Shown here: piece by piece, positions 22,049 through 31,116 of the stretch
Layout: every line of letters begins with the position of its first letter
Numbering within the stretch: the stretch's first letter is position 1
NCBI GenBank assembly: GCA_964631945.1
Contig: CAZWAY010000003.1
Span: 62,001-126,000 of the forward strand
DNA from: JABFRZ01 sp964631945
GTDB lineage: Bacteria; Planctomycetota; UBA1135; GCA-002686595
Direction of reading: 5' to 3'
Length of the DNA stretch: 64,000 nt
The notes under the pieces: generated by a model
The model's input: the letters and a program-made list of their open reading frames with translations, nothing else
What the model was told of the DNA's origin: nothing
Databases searched by the model: none
Program-made: the position numbers and the translations under genes

Positions 22049-25000
22049 TGGCCGACGAAGAGGGGGGGGAGACACCGATCGAGGAGGTCATCGAGCAGAT
22101 CCTTGCCGAGAGACGGTGCGGAGGATCGCAGGGCCTCGAGGCGGTCCTGCAACGCCATCCTGAGTACGCGGAAGAGCTGCAGGACTTGCTGCCGGCGCTC
22201 GAGATGCTGGAGCGTGCCCGGGACCGCATGCCCGAGCTCCACGAACCAGACGCCGGTTCCGGTGCGCATACCGAGTCCACGCCCGCGCTCTCGCCGCCGG
22301 GCCAGCGCGGGGCAGGCACCGCGCCGCTCGCCACCGTCCTGGAGCGGCTAGCGATGCGAGCCGCCTTCTTCGAGCGCTACGAGCTACGCGACGAGATCGG
22401 ACGTGGCGGCCAGGGTACGGTGCTCGCCGTGTGGGACGAGGACCTGCACCGCAGCTTGGCGATGAAGCGCATGCTCGAGCCCGGGAAGAGAGGCTCCTCC
22501 GCCGTGGAGACGCGCAGCCTTGGGCGCTTCCTCGACGAGGCGCAGGTGACGGCACAGCTCGACCACCCCGGCATCGTTCCCGTGCACGAGCTCGGCGTCG
22601 ACCCCTCGGGCGGCGTCTATTTCACGATGAAGCTCGTCACGGGCCGCGACCTGCGCACGATCTTCGGGCTGGCGCGGCGCGGCGAGGAAGGCTGGACGCG
22701 GACGCGCGCCCTCGGCGTGTTGCTCAAGGTGTGCGAGGCCATGGCGTACGCGCACGACAAGGGCGTGATCCACCGCGATCTCAAGCCGTCCAACGTGCTG
22801 GTCGGGCGCTACGGCGAGGTCTACGTCATGGACTGGGGGCTGGCGCGCATGCTCGGTGGCGAGGACAAGAAGGACCTCCGCATCCGCCCCGGGCTCACGA
22901 GCACGATCCGGTCCGCGCGGCGCGAGTCGGCCGAGGAACCCGATTCGCCGCTCGTCACCATGGATGGCGACGTGGTCGGAACGCCGGCCTACATGTCGCC
23001 GGAGCAGGCGCGCGGCGACATCGGCGCCATGGGGCCGCCGTCCGACGTGTACGCGGTGGGCGCCATGCTGTACGAGCTGCTGGCCGGGCACATGCCCTAC
23101 GTGCCCGAGGGTTCCAGGGTGAGCAACCGCACGATCTGGGCGCGCGTACAGGAGGGACCACCGGCGCCGCTCGACCCGACTCGCAAGGACATCCCGGCCG
23201 AACTCGCGACGATCTGCGAGCATGCCATGGCGCGGGAGCCGGGGCGGCGTTACCGCGACACCCTCGCGCTCGCCGAGGACCTGCAGGCGTATCTCGAGCA
23301 CCGCGTGGTCAAGGCGTACGAGACCGGCGCGCTGGCCGAGCTGAGGAAGTGGGTACAGCGCAACCGGCCGCTCGCGCTGGCGTTGGCGACGGTGTTCCTC
23401 GCGGTGGTCGCGGGTCTGGTGGTGAGCCTCGTCTTCAAGTCCAGGGCGGACGAGCGCGCCGTCGATGTCCTGCGGCTCTCGGCCCTGCAGGACCTGGAGG
23501 ACTTGACCTCCGAGGCGGAACGGCTCTGGCCGGCCTACCCCGAGAATGCCGAGCGCTACCGTGAGTGGCTCAAGAAGGCGGAACGGCTCGTCGCGGCCAT
23601 TCCCGAGCACGAGGCCAAGCTGGCCGAGCTGCGCGCGCAAGCACTGCCTTGGACCGAGGAGGAGCAGGCCAGGCACCGCGCGGCGCATCCTCGGCGCGGA
23701 GAGCTCGAGAGGGAGAAGCGCCATCTGGAGTTCCTGCAGTCGCTCGCGGCGGCAGGGGAATCGACGAAGCCCGAGCGGGATCCGACACCCGAGGAGGTCG
23801 GAGTCGACTTCGCCGTGCTGCCGGCAACTGCGGGAGGCTTGAACGACCTCGCCTATCCGCTGGTCGACCCCGCGCGCAAGGACTGGGGCGAGGAGGCCAA
23901 GGGGCTCGTGCTTGTGCGCCGAGCGGTCGAGCTCGGCGAAGCGAGTGCGCCCGCCGAGCGCGCCGCGATGCGTGACACGCTCGCTTGGGCGCTCTTCGCG
24001 GCCGGGAGGTTCGACGAGGCCGTGGCCGAGGAACAGCGGGCCTTGATGGAGTCCGGCCCGGAGTCACGAGCGACCTTCGAGGAACAGGCGAATAAGCTCA
24101 CGAGCGCGATCGCGGAGCAGACGGGACCCAAGGGCGCAGTGCGGCTCGGGGAGGTACGAGAACTGGTCGCGCAGCTGGAAGCGGAGGTGTCGCGGCGCCC
24201 GGAATGGAACTTCGCGGACGGGCAGCGTCGCTGGTGGCACAACCAGCTCGAGAAGCTGGTGAGCGGCCTGAAAGCCATCTCGAGCCCGGGCTCCGGACTC
24301 GCGACGAACGGTGTTTCTGCCGAGCACGGCTGGGGTGTCACGAAGCGCGCGGAGTTCGCGCGCATGATCGAAGAACGAAGCGTGTCGAGCCCCGAGGCGG
24401 CGGCTCTGTGGACCGAGGCGATTGCCTCGATCGCGAACGCAACGGAGTGCCCGGGCTACAGCGAGCTCCGCCTCACCCCACAGATCGGGCTCGTGCCGAT
24501 CGGGCGCGATCCGGAATCGGGGCTGTGGGAGTTCGCGCACCTGCAGACGGGCGAACCCGCCCGTCGAGGCCCGGATGGCAGGCTCCTCTTCGAAGAGGAG
24601 ACGGGCCTCGTGTTCGTGCTCCTGCCAGGCGGGACTTTCCTGATGGGCGCGCAAAAAGATGACCCCCGGGGTCCGAATTACGATCCCCAGGCCACGCCGG
24701 ACGAAGGCCCACCGCACGAGGTGTCGCTGTCACCGTTCTTCCTCTCGAAGTTCGAGATGACACAGGGTCAGTGGCTGCGTTTCGTGGGGCGGAATCCGAG
24801 TACCTACGGGCCGCACAAGTGGTCCCAGGACTGGACACGCTCGGGCCAGATGGCAGATCTTGCGCATCCGGTGGAGCGCGTGAGCTGGAACGACTGCACG
24901 GAAGTCCTCGATCGCCTGGCGCTTGTGCTCCCCAGTGAAGCCCAGTGGGAGTACGGTGCGCGTGCCGGGACGACGACGATCTGGTGGACCGGGAACGAAA

Positions 25001-25386
25001 AGCAAGCCCTGGCCGGAGCGGGCAACGTCTCCGACAGCTACGCCAAGGCTCATGGCGCCGAACACTGGGGAACCCACGAGCTGGACCTGGACGACGGGCA
25101 CTCAGTACATGCCCGGGTCGGAAGCTATCGTGCCAACGCGTTCGGCCTGCACGATGTGATCGGGAACGTATGGGAGTGGTGTCGAGACGGCTACCAGAGC
25201 GGCTTCTACCGACGCGCGCCGGTCAAGGACCCCCTGTCGGACCCAGGAGAGTCCGCCCTCCGCGTCTCTCGCGGCGGCGGCTTCGTTCACCAGGCTTCGT
25301 ACGCGCGCTCGGCGAGCCGACCCTATGATTCGCCCGTACACGCCGACCACGTCGGCCTTCGCCCCGCTCGCGAGATCCGGCGCTAG
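22048..25386 (+). CDS. Membrane Ser/Thr protein kinase with C-terminal FGE/sulfatase-modifying domain
   Basis: About 1112 residues. The kinase domain spans about 110-410: glycine loop IGRGGQGTV, K in LAMKRM, catalytic HRDLKPSNV (near 241), MDWGLA in place of DFG, and a PAYMSPEQA activation segment. A single transmembrane helix is near 445-465, then a charged helical region with TPR-like DTLAWALFAAGRFDEA near 645. The extracytoplasmic FGE-type domain (852-end) has LLPGGTFLMG, RVSWNDC, LPSEAQWEYGARAG, IGNVWEW and RVSRGGGF. ATG 22048 follows GGGAGG; GTG 22045 is an alternative. The FGE fold may sense ligands rather than oxidise cysteine. The DWG change is seen in other planctomycete kinases. Confidence 0.88.
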   Translation: MADEEGGETPIEEVIEQILAERRCGGSQGLEAVLQRHPEYAEELQDLLPALEMLERARDRMPELHEPDAGSGAHTESTPALSPPGQRGAGTAPLATVLERLAMRAAFFERYELRDEIGRGGQGTVLAVWDEDLHRSLAMKRMLEPGKRGSSAVETRSLGRFLDEAQVTAQLDHPGIVPVHELGVDPSGGVYFTMKLVTGRDLRTIFGLARRGEEGWTRTRALGVLLKVCEAMAYAHDKGVIHRDLKPSNVLVGRYGEVYVMDWGLARMLGGEDKKDLRIRPGLTSTIRSARRESAEEPDSPLVTMDGDVVGTPAYMSPEQARGDIGAMGPPSDVYAVGAMLYELLAGHMPYVPEGSRVSNRTIWARVQEGPPAPLDPTRKDIPAELATICEHAMAREPGRRYRDTLALAEDLQAYLEHRVVKAYETGALAELRKWVQRNRPLALALATVFLAVVAGLVVSLVFKSRADERAVDVLRLSALQDLEDLTSEAERLWPAYPENAERYREWLKKAERLVAAIPEHEAKLAELRAQALPWTEEEQARHRAAHPRRGELEREKRHLEFLQSLAAAGESTKPERDPTPEEVGVDFAVLPATAGGLNDLAYPLVDPARKDWGEEAKGLVLVRRAVELGEASAPAERAAMRDTLAWALFAAGRFDEAVAEEQRALMESGPESRATFEEQANKLTSAIAEQTGPKGAVRLGEVRELVAQLEAEVSRRPEWNFADGQRRWWHNQLEKLVSGLKAISSPGSGLATNGVSAEHGWGVTKRAEFARMIEERSVSSPEAAALWTEAIASIANATECPGYSELRLTPQIGLVPIGRDPESGLWEFAHLQTGEPARRGPDGRLLFEEETGLVFVLLPGGTFLMGAQKDDPRGPNYDPQATPDEGPPHEVSLSPFFLSKFEMTQGQWLRFVGRNPSTYGPHKWSQDWTRSGQMADLAHPVERVSWNDCTEVLDRLALVLPSEAQWEYGARAGTTTIWWTGNEKQALAGAGNVSDSYAKAHGAEHWGTHELDLDDGHSVHARVGSYRANAFGLHDVIGNVWEWCRDGYQSGFYRRAPVKDPLSDPGESALRVSRGGGFVHQASYARSASRPYDSPVHADHVGLRPAREIRR

Positions 25387-25932
25387 CAGCCAGGGAAGCG
25401 GGCTCGTGAAGGGCTTGAAGCGCTCGTCCTGGTCCTGGTGCGGCCACGTAGGCCACAGCGCTCCAGTCGGGCGCGACGAGGAAGGTGTCGAGACGATCGT
25501 GCCCGTGCCGCCGCCGACGTCCCCGCTCGCGGCGAGGGGTCGGTTGAGCTCTGGGAGGTGTATGGGGCCAGCGAGTTTCTGAGCCCCGCTGGGGCCGTTT
25601 TCGATGACCGCAAAGCGCCCAGCGGGCGGACTTCGGCTGCGCCCATTGCGGGCGTTCCATTGATCGAACTGGCTCCGAGCGTCAGACCGCTCCCCGGATC
25701 TCGATGACGGCCAGATGCCTTCGCAAGCTTTCGGACCACGAGTTCGTGCTGCGCTCCAAGGCTACCACGTCTAACGCGCGGAGGGTTCGACGACGGGCTG
25801 GTCGAGAACGGTGGCCAGATGGGCGGGTACGAGGAGAGGCGCGCGGGCGCCGAGGTGTGGACCGAGGCCGAGTGAGAACTCAAAGCGGCGCTCACGCCGC
25901 CTGATCCGTCGTTTCACAAGACCGAACGCGGC
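25387..25932. other. Gene-free stretch after the kinase
   Basis: Frames here are open only because of the high G+C content and give Arg/Ser/Pro-rich translations without recognisable domains. A 6-bp hairpin, GCGGCG-CTCA-CGCCGC, lies at 25885-25900. I see no supported gene or RNA. Confidence 0.4.
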
Positions 25933-26121
25933 TCACAGCACTTGCTCACGAAGAGCCATGACCAGCGTGCGGATTGTGGAGCGCACATGCTCAGGAAGCT
26001 GCAACCATGAGTCGATGAACAGGGCCGGGTCCCACTCGCACTTCACGGGGTCGCCAAGCAGGACGCCAAGACGCTCTTCGATGCTCTTGGCTGGATCGAC
26101 GCATGTCCCCTGTTGAGCAAC
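25933..26121 (-). pseudogene. Relic C-terminal tail of a recombinase-type gene
   Basis: The minus strand, read from about 26121 to the stop at 25933-25935, gives VDPAKSIEERLGVLLGDP, then CEWDPALFIDSWLQLPEHV, RSTIRTLVMAL. The WxxLPxxVRxxIxxLV ending is of the same kind as the relic at 13340. It has no start of its own, and the tRNA 3' fragment lies immediately upstream in its reading direction. Most likely the remnant of an integrase that used a tRNA site. Assignment rests on my memory of such tails. Confidence 0.4.
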
Positions 26122-26153
26122 AACTTGCGTCGCCTCCGACGAAGGCCCACCGT

Positions 26154-26201
26154 CAGACTTCGGATCTGAAAGTCGGGGGTTCGAATCCCTCCGGGCGTAC
26201 C
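26154..26201 (+). repeat. tRNA 3'-half fragment (anticodon arm to acceptor), direct-repeat copy 1
   Basis: CAGA-CTTCGGA-TCTG (26154-26168) is a complete anticodon arm with anticodon TCG, as in a tRNA-Arg. It is followed by a T-arm with GGTTCGAATCC and the acceptor end CGGGCGTACC. No matching 5' acceptor strand or D-arm is found upstream, so this is a fragment, not a gene. The segment 26166-26201 recurs, slightly altered, at 26849-26883. Such 3' halves are typical remnants of integrase attachment sites. Confidence 0.6.
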
Positions 26202-26347
26202 TTCTTCCCGCTTCTTCGCCCCGAGAAGCGGCATCGAGGTGCGGCGAGACGTGCGCAGCCGATCGAGCCTGAGCGAGATCGTCGTGTGTCGTTCTTTGGG
26301 TGCAACGCGGGCACCGCAGATCGAGGGTCAGGCCGGAGAATCGCCGG

Positions 26348-26779
26348 TCAGCGCGCCGGCGAGTCGGGCCAGTCCTTCCGGTTCTTCCTGAACGCGGCCG
26401 CGGTCAGTTCCTCCAGCACGCCCAGGTCGATGTCCGCCAGCTGCTTCACGTAGAGGCAGACCTTTCCGGTCTTGAACTTGCCGAGCCGCTCGAGCAGCGC
26501 CGCCTGACCGGGAGCGTCGTTCAGCACGTACAGCACATGGGTGCCCTTCCGCGGGGAGAAGCCGGTCCGGCACATGTCGCCCTCGTGGCCGCTGGCGTAG
26601 CGGTAGTGATAGCTGCCGAAGCCGATGATCGTCGGCCCCCACATCCTTGCGGGTTCCCCGGTGACGCGCCGGAACATCGCCAGGATGGTCTTCGCCGCCT
26701 TGCGCTGCTCCGGATCCGGTAGGGCACGGATGAAGGCCGTCACGCTGGCCTTGGTCGGCTTGGTCTTGATGTCGGCCAT
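26348..26779 (-). CDS. DUF1801 (YdhG-like) protein
   Basis: 143 residues with the family's features: an early TKASVTAFI...PDPEQRKAAKTILAMF helix, then MWGPTIIGFGSYHY (usual form MWGxxIxGFGxY), FSPRKGTHVLYVL, and a closing helix. Family structures show a small alpha/beta fold of unsettled function. It is a single gene between the two tRNA-end repeats, so it may be cargo of a small integrated element. Nothing unusual in length. Confidence 0.85.
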   Translation of the reverse strand: MADIKTKPTKASVTAFIRALPDPEQRKAAKTILAMFRRVTGEPARMWGPTIIGFGSYHYRYASGHEGDMCRTGFSPRKGTHVLYVLNDAPGQAALLERLGKFKTGKVCLYVKQLADIDLGVLEELTAAAFRKNRKDWPDSPAR

Positions 26780-26848
26780 GGGGTCGTTGGGGTGTGGTTG
26801 GTGGGGATCCTACGCGGCGAGGTCCACTGGAGGACGAGCCTGTCTCGA

Positions 26849-26883
26849 CTGAAAGTCGGGGTTCGAATCCTCCCGGGCGTACC
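26849..26883 (+). repeat. tRNA 3'-end fragment, direct-repeat copy 2
   Basis: CTGAAAGTCGGGG, GTTCGAATCC and CCCGGGCGTACC repeat the end of the fragment at 26166-26201 with one base missing in the T-stem and small changes. The preceding bases do not form an anticodon arm. The two copies lie about 680 bp apart in the same orientation around the DUF1801 gene, like an attL/attR pair. Confidence 0.55.
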
Positions 26884-26886
26884 GCG

Positions 26887-27372
26887 CTAGTGGCTCGGCT
26901 TCGGCACGTGTTGATCCACCAGGATCGGGTTGCCGTCGGGGTCGACCAGCGTGAAGCTCGCCGGACCGCTGGTGGACTCGTCGGCCTCGGTCTGCAGCTG
27001 GATGCCGCGCTGCTTCAGGATCCGCTGGAGTTCGCGGACGTCCTGGAAGTCCTGCGGGGTCTTCCGCTCGTGGTCCCAGCCCGGATTGAAGGTCAGGCTG
27101 TTCCTCTCGAACATGCCCTGGAACAGACCGATCTTGGTGGTGCCGTTCTGGAGCACGACCCAGTTCTGCTCGAGCTTGCCGCCCACCTGCTTGAAGTCGA
27201 GCTTCTCGTAGAAGGCCTTGGAGACCTGGATGTCCTTCACGGCGAGGCTGACGGAGAAATTGCCGAGCTGAATGGAGTCGGCCTTCGCGGCTTGCTCGGG
27301 CTGGGAACGCGAGGTCGTCTGGATCGCGGCGACCAGGCCGCAGGCGAGGACGATCGGAACGAGGGAGTTCAT
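26887..27372 (-). CDS. Secreted VOC/glyoxalase-like protein
   Basis: 161 residues starting at the ATG on 27372, preceded by GGAGG; the signal peptide ends near residue 25. The body is one vicinal-oxygen-chelate unit: VSLAVKDIQVSKAFYEKLDF, QNWVVLQNG, IGLFQGMF, a mid-helix QDVRELQRILKQRG and a closing strand SFTLVDPDGNPILVDQH. Metal ligands of true glyoxalases are not obvious. A signal peptide is unusual for the superfamily. It is divergent from the cyclase gene. Confidence 0.82.
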   Translation of the reverse strand: MNSLVPIVLACGLVAAIQTTSRSQPEQAAKADSIQLGNFSVSLAVKDIQVSKAFYEKLDFKQVGGKLEQNWVVLQNGTTKIGLFQGMFERNSLTFNPGWDHERKTPQDFQDVRELQRILKQRGIQLQTEADESTSGPASFTLVDPDGNPILVDQHVPKPSH

Positions 27373-27563
27373 GGAGGGTTCCTCCGGGTCCACGCAGCCC
27401 CGAGGTGGGTGCGTCGGCGGCCACGATGACACGCTCGAGCGACCTCCGCTCGTCGAATCCTGCGAACCGGACCGGTCTCTCCGTCCTGCGCTCGGGGCCT
27501 TTCGCGCGTCGCTCGGTCAAGCGACCGCGGAAGAGGCCCGTCCAGGAGCTACAACTGGCGCCC

Positions 27564-29702
27564 ATGCGCCGCCTGCGCACGGCTCTGCTGCTCGCCCTGT
27601 CCGGATTCGTCCTGGTCGCCGCCCTGCTGCCGACCGGGGCGGTCGAGCGCCTCGAGCTCTTGACGCTCGACGCGCGCTACGTGCTCGGGCTCGCTCGCCG
27701 GCCACCCGGTGACGACATCGTCGTCGCCTGGATCGACCAGGAGTCGCTCGACTACCTCGACCAGAACGGGGTGTCCTTTCCCTGGCCGCGCGAGGTGTAC
27801 GCGCAGGTGCTGGAGTACCTGCGCGGGGCCGGCGCGCGGGCCGTGGTCTTCGATCTCCTGTTCGACCAGCGCGGCAATGCCGAGGACGACCGGGTGTTCG
27901 GGGACGCCTTGACGCGGAACGACGGCGACGCCCTGGCGATGAAGTTCGTCGAACACCGCGAGACCGGGCGCGACGAGAGCGAGACGGCGGCCTTCGCCGC
28001 GCGCGGTCTGGGCGGCACGGCAGCGACCGTCGTGCGCGCGCGCGAGCGCGGCCTGGTGCTGCCGCTCGCGGAGCTCGCGGCCGGAGCCGACCTGCTGGGC
28101 TTCGTCAACATCCGTCCCGACGCCGACGCGGTCTTCCGCCGCTACGACCTGCTGCGACTGTGGGGGCCTGCGGGTGAGGCGCCGCTCGCGTACCCGTCGC
28201 TGGCGCTGGCCGCGGCCCTGGCCGGCGAGCCCGGCGCGAGCGTGGGCGTGCAAGCGGGCGGCGGGATCGCGCTGTCCAGCGGTCCAGCGGTCAGGACCGA
28301 TCCGGGCTCGCGCATGCTGCTGAACTTCCGCGGCAAGGAGTTCACGTTCGCGCCGGTGAAGTTCGTCAACATCCTCGAGTCGATCAACCGCATCGAGCAG
28401 GGCGAAGCACCGCTCTATCCGCGCGCGCGCTTCGAGCACAAGATCGTGCTGGTCGGGATCCATGCCGAGGGCTACGAGGATGCGCACCCGACTCCGCTCA
28501 GCGAGCGCTTCCCCGGCGTCGAGCTGCACGCGACGGCGCTGGACAACCTGCTGCGTTCGGACGCGCTGGTAGCCCCGCCCTGGGAGTTGCCGCTCGCCGC
28601 GACCTCCGCGCTGGTCGCCAGCGCCACCGTGTTCGTGCTGCCCGGCGTGATCGCTCCGCTCGTCGCCCTGGCGCTGCTGCTGGCCGCGGGCCTGGCGGGC
28701 GCGCTGTGGGCCTGGACGGCGCTCGTCGCGGTGCCGCTGGCGGCGCCTCTGCTCGCCGGCGGGGCCGCGGCCGGCGGCGCGTTCCTCTACCGGCTGGTGG
28801 TCGAGGGCAAGCAGAAGCGCGTCCTGCAGCGCGCCTTCCGCTCCTACCTGGCGCCCGAGGTGTTGCGCGAGGTGCTGCGCGACCCCGGCGCGCTCCGGCT
28901 GGGTGGCGAGGTGCGCGAGGTCACGCTCTTCTTCACCGACCTGCAGGGCTTCTCGGGCCTGGCCGAGCACAGCCGGCCGACCGAGCTGGTGGCCTTTCTG
29001 AACGACTACTTCACGCGCATGTGCCAGCCGGTGCTGGCCGAGCACGGCGTGATCGACAAGTTCATCGGCGACGCGATCATGGCCTTCTTCGGCGCGCCCA
29101 TCGCGACGGCGGACCACGGTCGCGCCGCGATCCGCGCAGCGCTGGCGGCGCTCGAGGTCAGCGCCCGGATCGCGGTCGAGCTCGCGGCCCGCGGCCTCCC
29201 GCCGATCCAGACGCGCATCGGCATCCACTCCGGCACGGCGGTGGTGGGCAACATGGGCTCGGCCGAGCGCTTCGACTACACGGCGATCGGCGACACGGTG
29301 AACCTGGCCTCGCGCCTCGAAGGGGCCAACAAGGCCTTCGGGACGCGTTGCCTGGCGAGCGAGACGACCTGGGCCATGGCCACGGCCGGGGACGGCAACG
29401 CCGGGGATGGCGATGAGGTGCTGGGGCGCGAGGTCGGGCGCGTCGGCGTGCTCGGGCGCGAGGCGCCGATCCGCGTGTTCGAGCCGCTGGCCCTGCGCCG
29501 GAGAGCCACGGCGGCGGACCTGGCGCTGGCCACGAAGTGGCAGACGGTCGTGCGCACGCTGGCCGCCGGCGACCGTGGCGCGGCCCGGGCGGCCCTGGCC
29601 GCCTGCGCGGACCTCCGGCCCGGCGACGGCTTGACGCGCCTCTACCTCGAGCGGCTGGACGACCCGGCCTTCGACGGCACGTTCCGGCTGGACGCCAAGT
29701 GA
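27564..29702 (+). CDS. CHASE2-domain class III adenylate/guanylate cyclase
   Basis: 712 residues: an N-terminal membrane segment (5-22), an extracytoplasmic CHASE2 sensor (about 30-330, with DIVVAWIDQESLDYL, WPREVYAQVLEYL and KIVLVGI), two or three membrane helices (340-420), and a cyclase domain (about 450-640) with FFTDLQGFSGLAE, DKFIGDAIMAFFGAP, RIGIHSGTAVVGNMG and DYTAIGDTVNLASRLEG. Metal-binding aspartates of both motifs and the transition-state Asn/Arg region are present, so it should be active. ATG 27564 begins the first helix; the upstream frame looks non-coding. The gene for a channel with a cyclic-nucleotide domain lies 1.4 kb downstream. Confidence 0.88.
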   Translation: MRRLRTALLLALSGFVLVAALLPTGAVERLELLTLDARYVLGLARRPPGDDIVVAWIDQESLDYLDQNGVSFPWPREVYAQVLEYLRGAGARAVVFDLLFDQRGNAEDDRVFGDALTRNDGDALAMKFVEHRETGRDESETAAFAARGLGGTAATVVRARERGLVLPLAELAAGADLLGFVNIRPDADAVFRRYDLLRLWGPAGEAPLAYPSLALAAALAGEPGASVGVQAGGGIALSSGPAVRTDPGSRMLLNFRGKEFTFAPVKFVNILESINRIEQGEAPLYPRARFEHKIVLVGIHAEGYEDAHPTPLSERFPGVELHATALDNLLRSDALVAPPWELPLAATSALVASATVFVLPGVIAPLVALALLLAAGLAGALWAWTALVAVPLAAPLLAGGAAAGGAFLYRLVVEGKQKRVLQRAFRSYLAPEVLREVLRDPGALRLGGEVREVTLFFTDLQGFSGLAEHSRPTELVAFLNDYFTRMCQPVLAEHGVIDKFIGDAIMAFFGAPIATADHGRAAIRAALAALEVSARIAVELAARGLPPIQTRIGIHSGTAVVGNMGSAERFDYTAIGDTVNLASRLEGANKAFGTRCLASETTWAMATAGDGNAGDGDEVLGREVGRVGVLGREAPIRVFEPLALRRRATAADLALATKWQTVVRTLAAGDRGAARAALAACADLRPGDGLTRLYLERLDDPAFDGTFRLDAK

Positions 29703-29752
29703 AGCGCGGTTCCGTCTCGCGCGGCCGACCCGCGCCGGTATCCTGCGCGCCC

Positions 29753-30238
29753 ATGAAGGCTTCCCTGCGGGCCGCGGGCTGGCTCGTCCTGCTGGGCCTG
29801 CTCGCTTCCGGCGCGCAGGAGCCGGGGGCCGTCCTCACCGTCACCCGCAAGGCGACCAAGCTGCGCGAGCAGAAGCGCCTGTTCGCGCCCGCGCTGGCCG
29901 AGCTGCACGAGGGCGACAAGCTCGTGCTCGAGCGCAAGGAGGGCGCGTGGCTCGCCGTGGGCTTCGCCAAGCTGCGCGGCTGGCTGCACGAGACCGACGT
30001 GTCGAGCAACCCCGAGGTGCGCCTGTCCGGCGAGGGCGTGCGCGAGAACTATTCGGCCTCGGAGACGGCCGCCGCGCGCAAGGGCTTCAACCCGCAGGTG
30101 GAGCAGGCCTACCGCACGAAGAAGCCTGAACTCGCGCCGGCCTTCCGGCTCGTCGACCGGCTGCAGGCGCGCACCCTCCCCGAGGACGTGCTGCGCGCGT
30201 TCCTGGTGGCCGGCGGCCTGCTCGAGGAGCAGCGCTGA
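29753..30238 (+). CDS. Secreted SH3-like protein
   Basis: 161 residues with a signal peptide (cleavage near SGAQ, residue 20) and a bacterial SH3-like domain: KATKLREQKRLFAPALAEL, then GDKLVLERKEGAWLAVGF, KLRGWLHETDV, the usual five-strand pattern with GW near its end. The C-terminal 80 residues are helical (SASETAAARKGFNPQVEQAY). The stop overlaps the protease start (TGATG), so the two are translationally linked. Likely envelope binding, target unknown. Confidence 0.75.
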   Translation: MKASLRAAGWLVLLGLLASGAQEPGAVLTVTRKATKLREQKRLFAPALAELHEGDKLVLERKEGAWLAVGFAKLRGWLHETDVSSNPEVRLSGEGVRENYSASETAAARKGFNPQVEQAYRTKKPELAPAFRLVDRLQARTLPEDVLRAFLVAGGLLEEQR

Positions 30239-31110
30239 TGCGCCGCTGGTCGTGGCTCGCGCTGCTCGCGCTGCCGATCGCCGCCTGTGCGGCCGTGATG
30301 AGCACGTTGGAACAGGCCACCGACGCGAATTCGGTGGAGGGCAAGCTGATCCGCGGCACGAACCGGCTGCGCAAGTCGTTCCAGGACCTCGATCCGAGCG
30401 AGGAGCACTTCATCGGCCGCTCGGTGGCCGCGCAGATCCTGGCGTTGCCGCAGTACCCGCTCGCGTCGGACGAGACCCTGCTCGCCTACGTCGAGCGCGT
30501 CGGCCACGGCCTGGTCGAGACCAACGACGCGGTGCGGCGTCCCTACCTCGACTACGCCTTCGGGATCCTCGACACCGACGAGGTCAACGCGTTCGCCTGC
30601 CCGGGCGGCCTGATCCTCGTCACGCGCGGGCTGCTCGCCGAGACGCACGGCGAAGACGAGCTCGCCGCCGTGCTCGCGCACGAGATCGCGCACGTGACCT
30701 TGCGCCACGGCGTGGCGGCCATCCAGCAGGCGAACCTGACCCAGGCCTTCGCCTACCTGGGCGCGGGCGCCGCCCAGGCGACGATGAGTTCGCAGGACCT
30801 GGACAAGCTGAACGCCCTGTTCGACGACTCCGTCGGCGACATCGTGCAGACGCTGGTGACGAACGGTTACTCGCGCGAGGCCGAGCTGGCCGCCGACGCG
30901 CTCGGGCGCGAGTTCCTGGCCACCACCGGCTACGATCCGCAGGCGCTCGGCCGACTGCTGGCGGGCATGCGGGGCGAGGGCGGCATGCTCGCGACGCACC
31001 CCGCGCCCGAGCAGCGCATCGCGGCTCTCGGCGGACCGCTCGCGTTCGCGGAGGACGCAGGGGCGGTGGCCCGGCGCGCGCAGCGCTACGCCGTGGCCTT
31101 CGGACGCTGA
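30238..31110 (+). CDS. M48-family metalloprotease lipoprotein
   Basis: 290 residues; the lipoprotein signal ends IAAC (C17). A zinc-protease core has the HEIAH motif near residue 150 inside AVLAHEIAHVTLRHG, a preceding ALPGG-type segment (AFACPGGLILVTRGLL) and the third-ligand glutamate in SREAELAADALG. The final SHP/THP motif appears as ATHPAPEQRI. This is the BepA/LoiP type of periplasmic chaperone-protease acting on outer-membrane proteins. It follows the SH3-like gene without a gap. Confidence 0.88.
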   Translation: MRRWSWLALLALPIAACAAVMSTLEQATDANSVEGKLIRGTNRLRKSFQDLDPSEEHFIGRSVAAQILALPQYPLASDETLLAYVERVGHGLVETNDAVRRPYLDYAFGILDTDEVNAFACPGGLILVTRGLLAETHGEDELAAVLAHEIAHVTLRHGVAAIQQANLTQAFAYLGAGAAQATMSSQDLDKLNALFDDSVGDIVQTLVTNGYSREAELAADALGREFLATTGYDPQALGRLLAGMRGEGGMLATHPAPEQRIAALGGPLAFAEDAGAVARRAQRYAVAFGR

Positions 31111-31116
31111 CAGCCC

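Noticed and set aside
26130..26203. Complete tRNA-Arg gene
   Set aside because: The anticodon, T-arm and 3' acceptor strand are present, but no upstream sequence pairs with CGGGCGT and no D-arm is found.
26043..26234. Minus-strand peptide containing GGIRTPDFQIRSLTV
   Set aside because: This phrase is the well-known false translation of antisense tRNA sequence and marks the tRNA fragment, not a protein.
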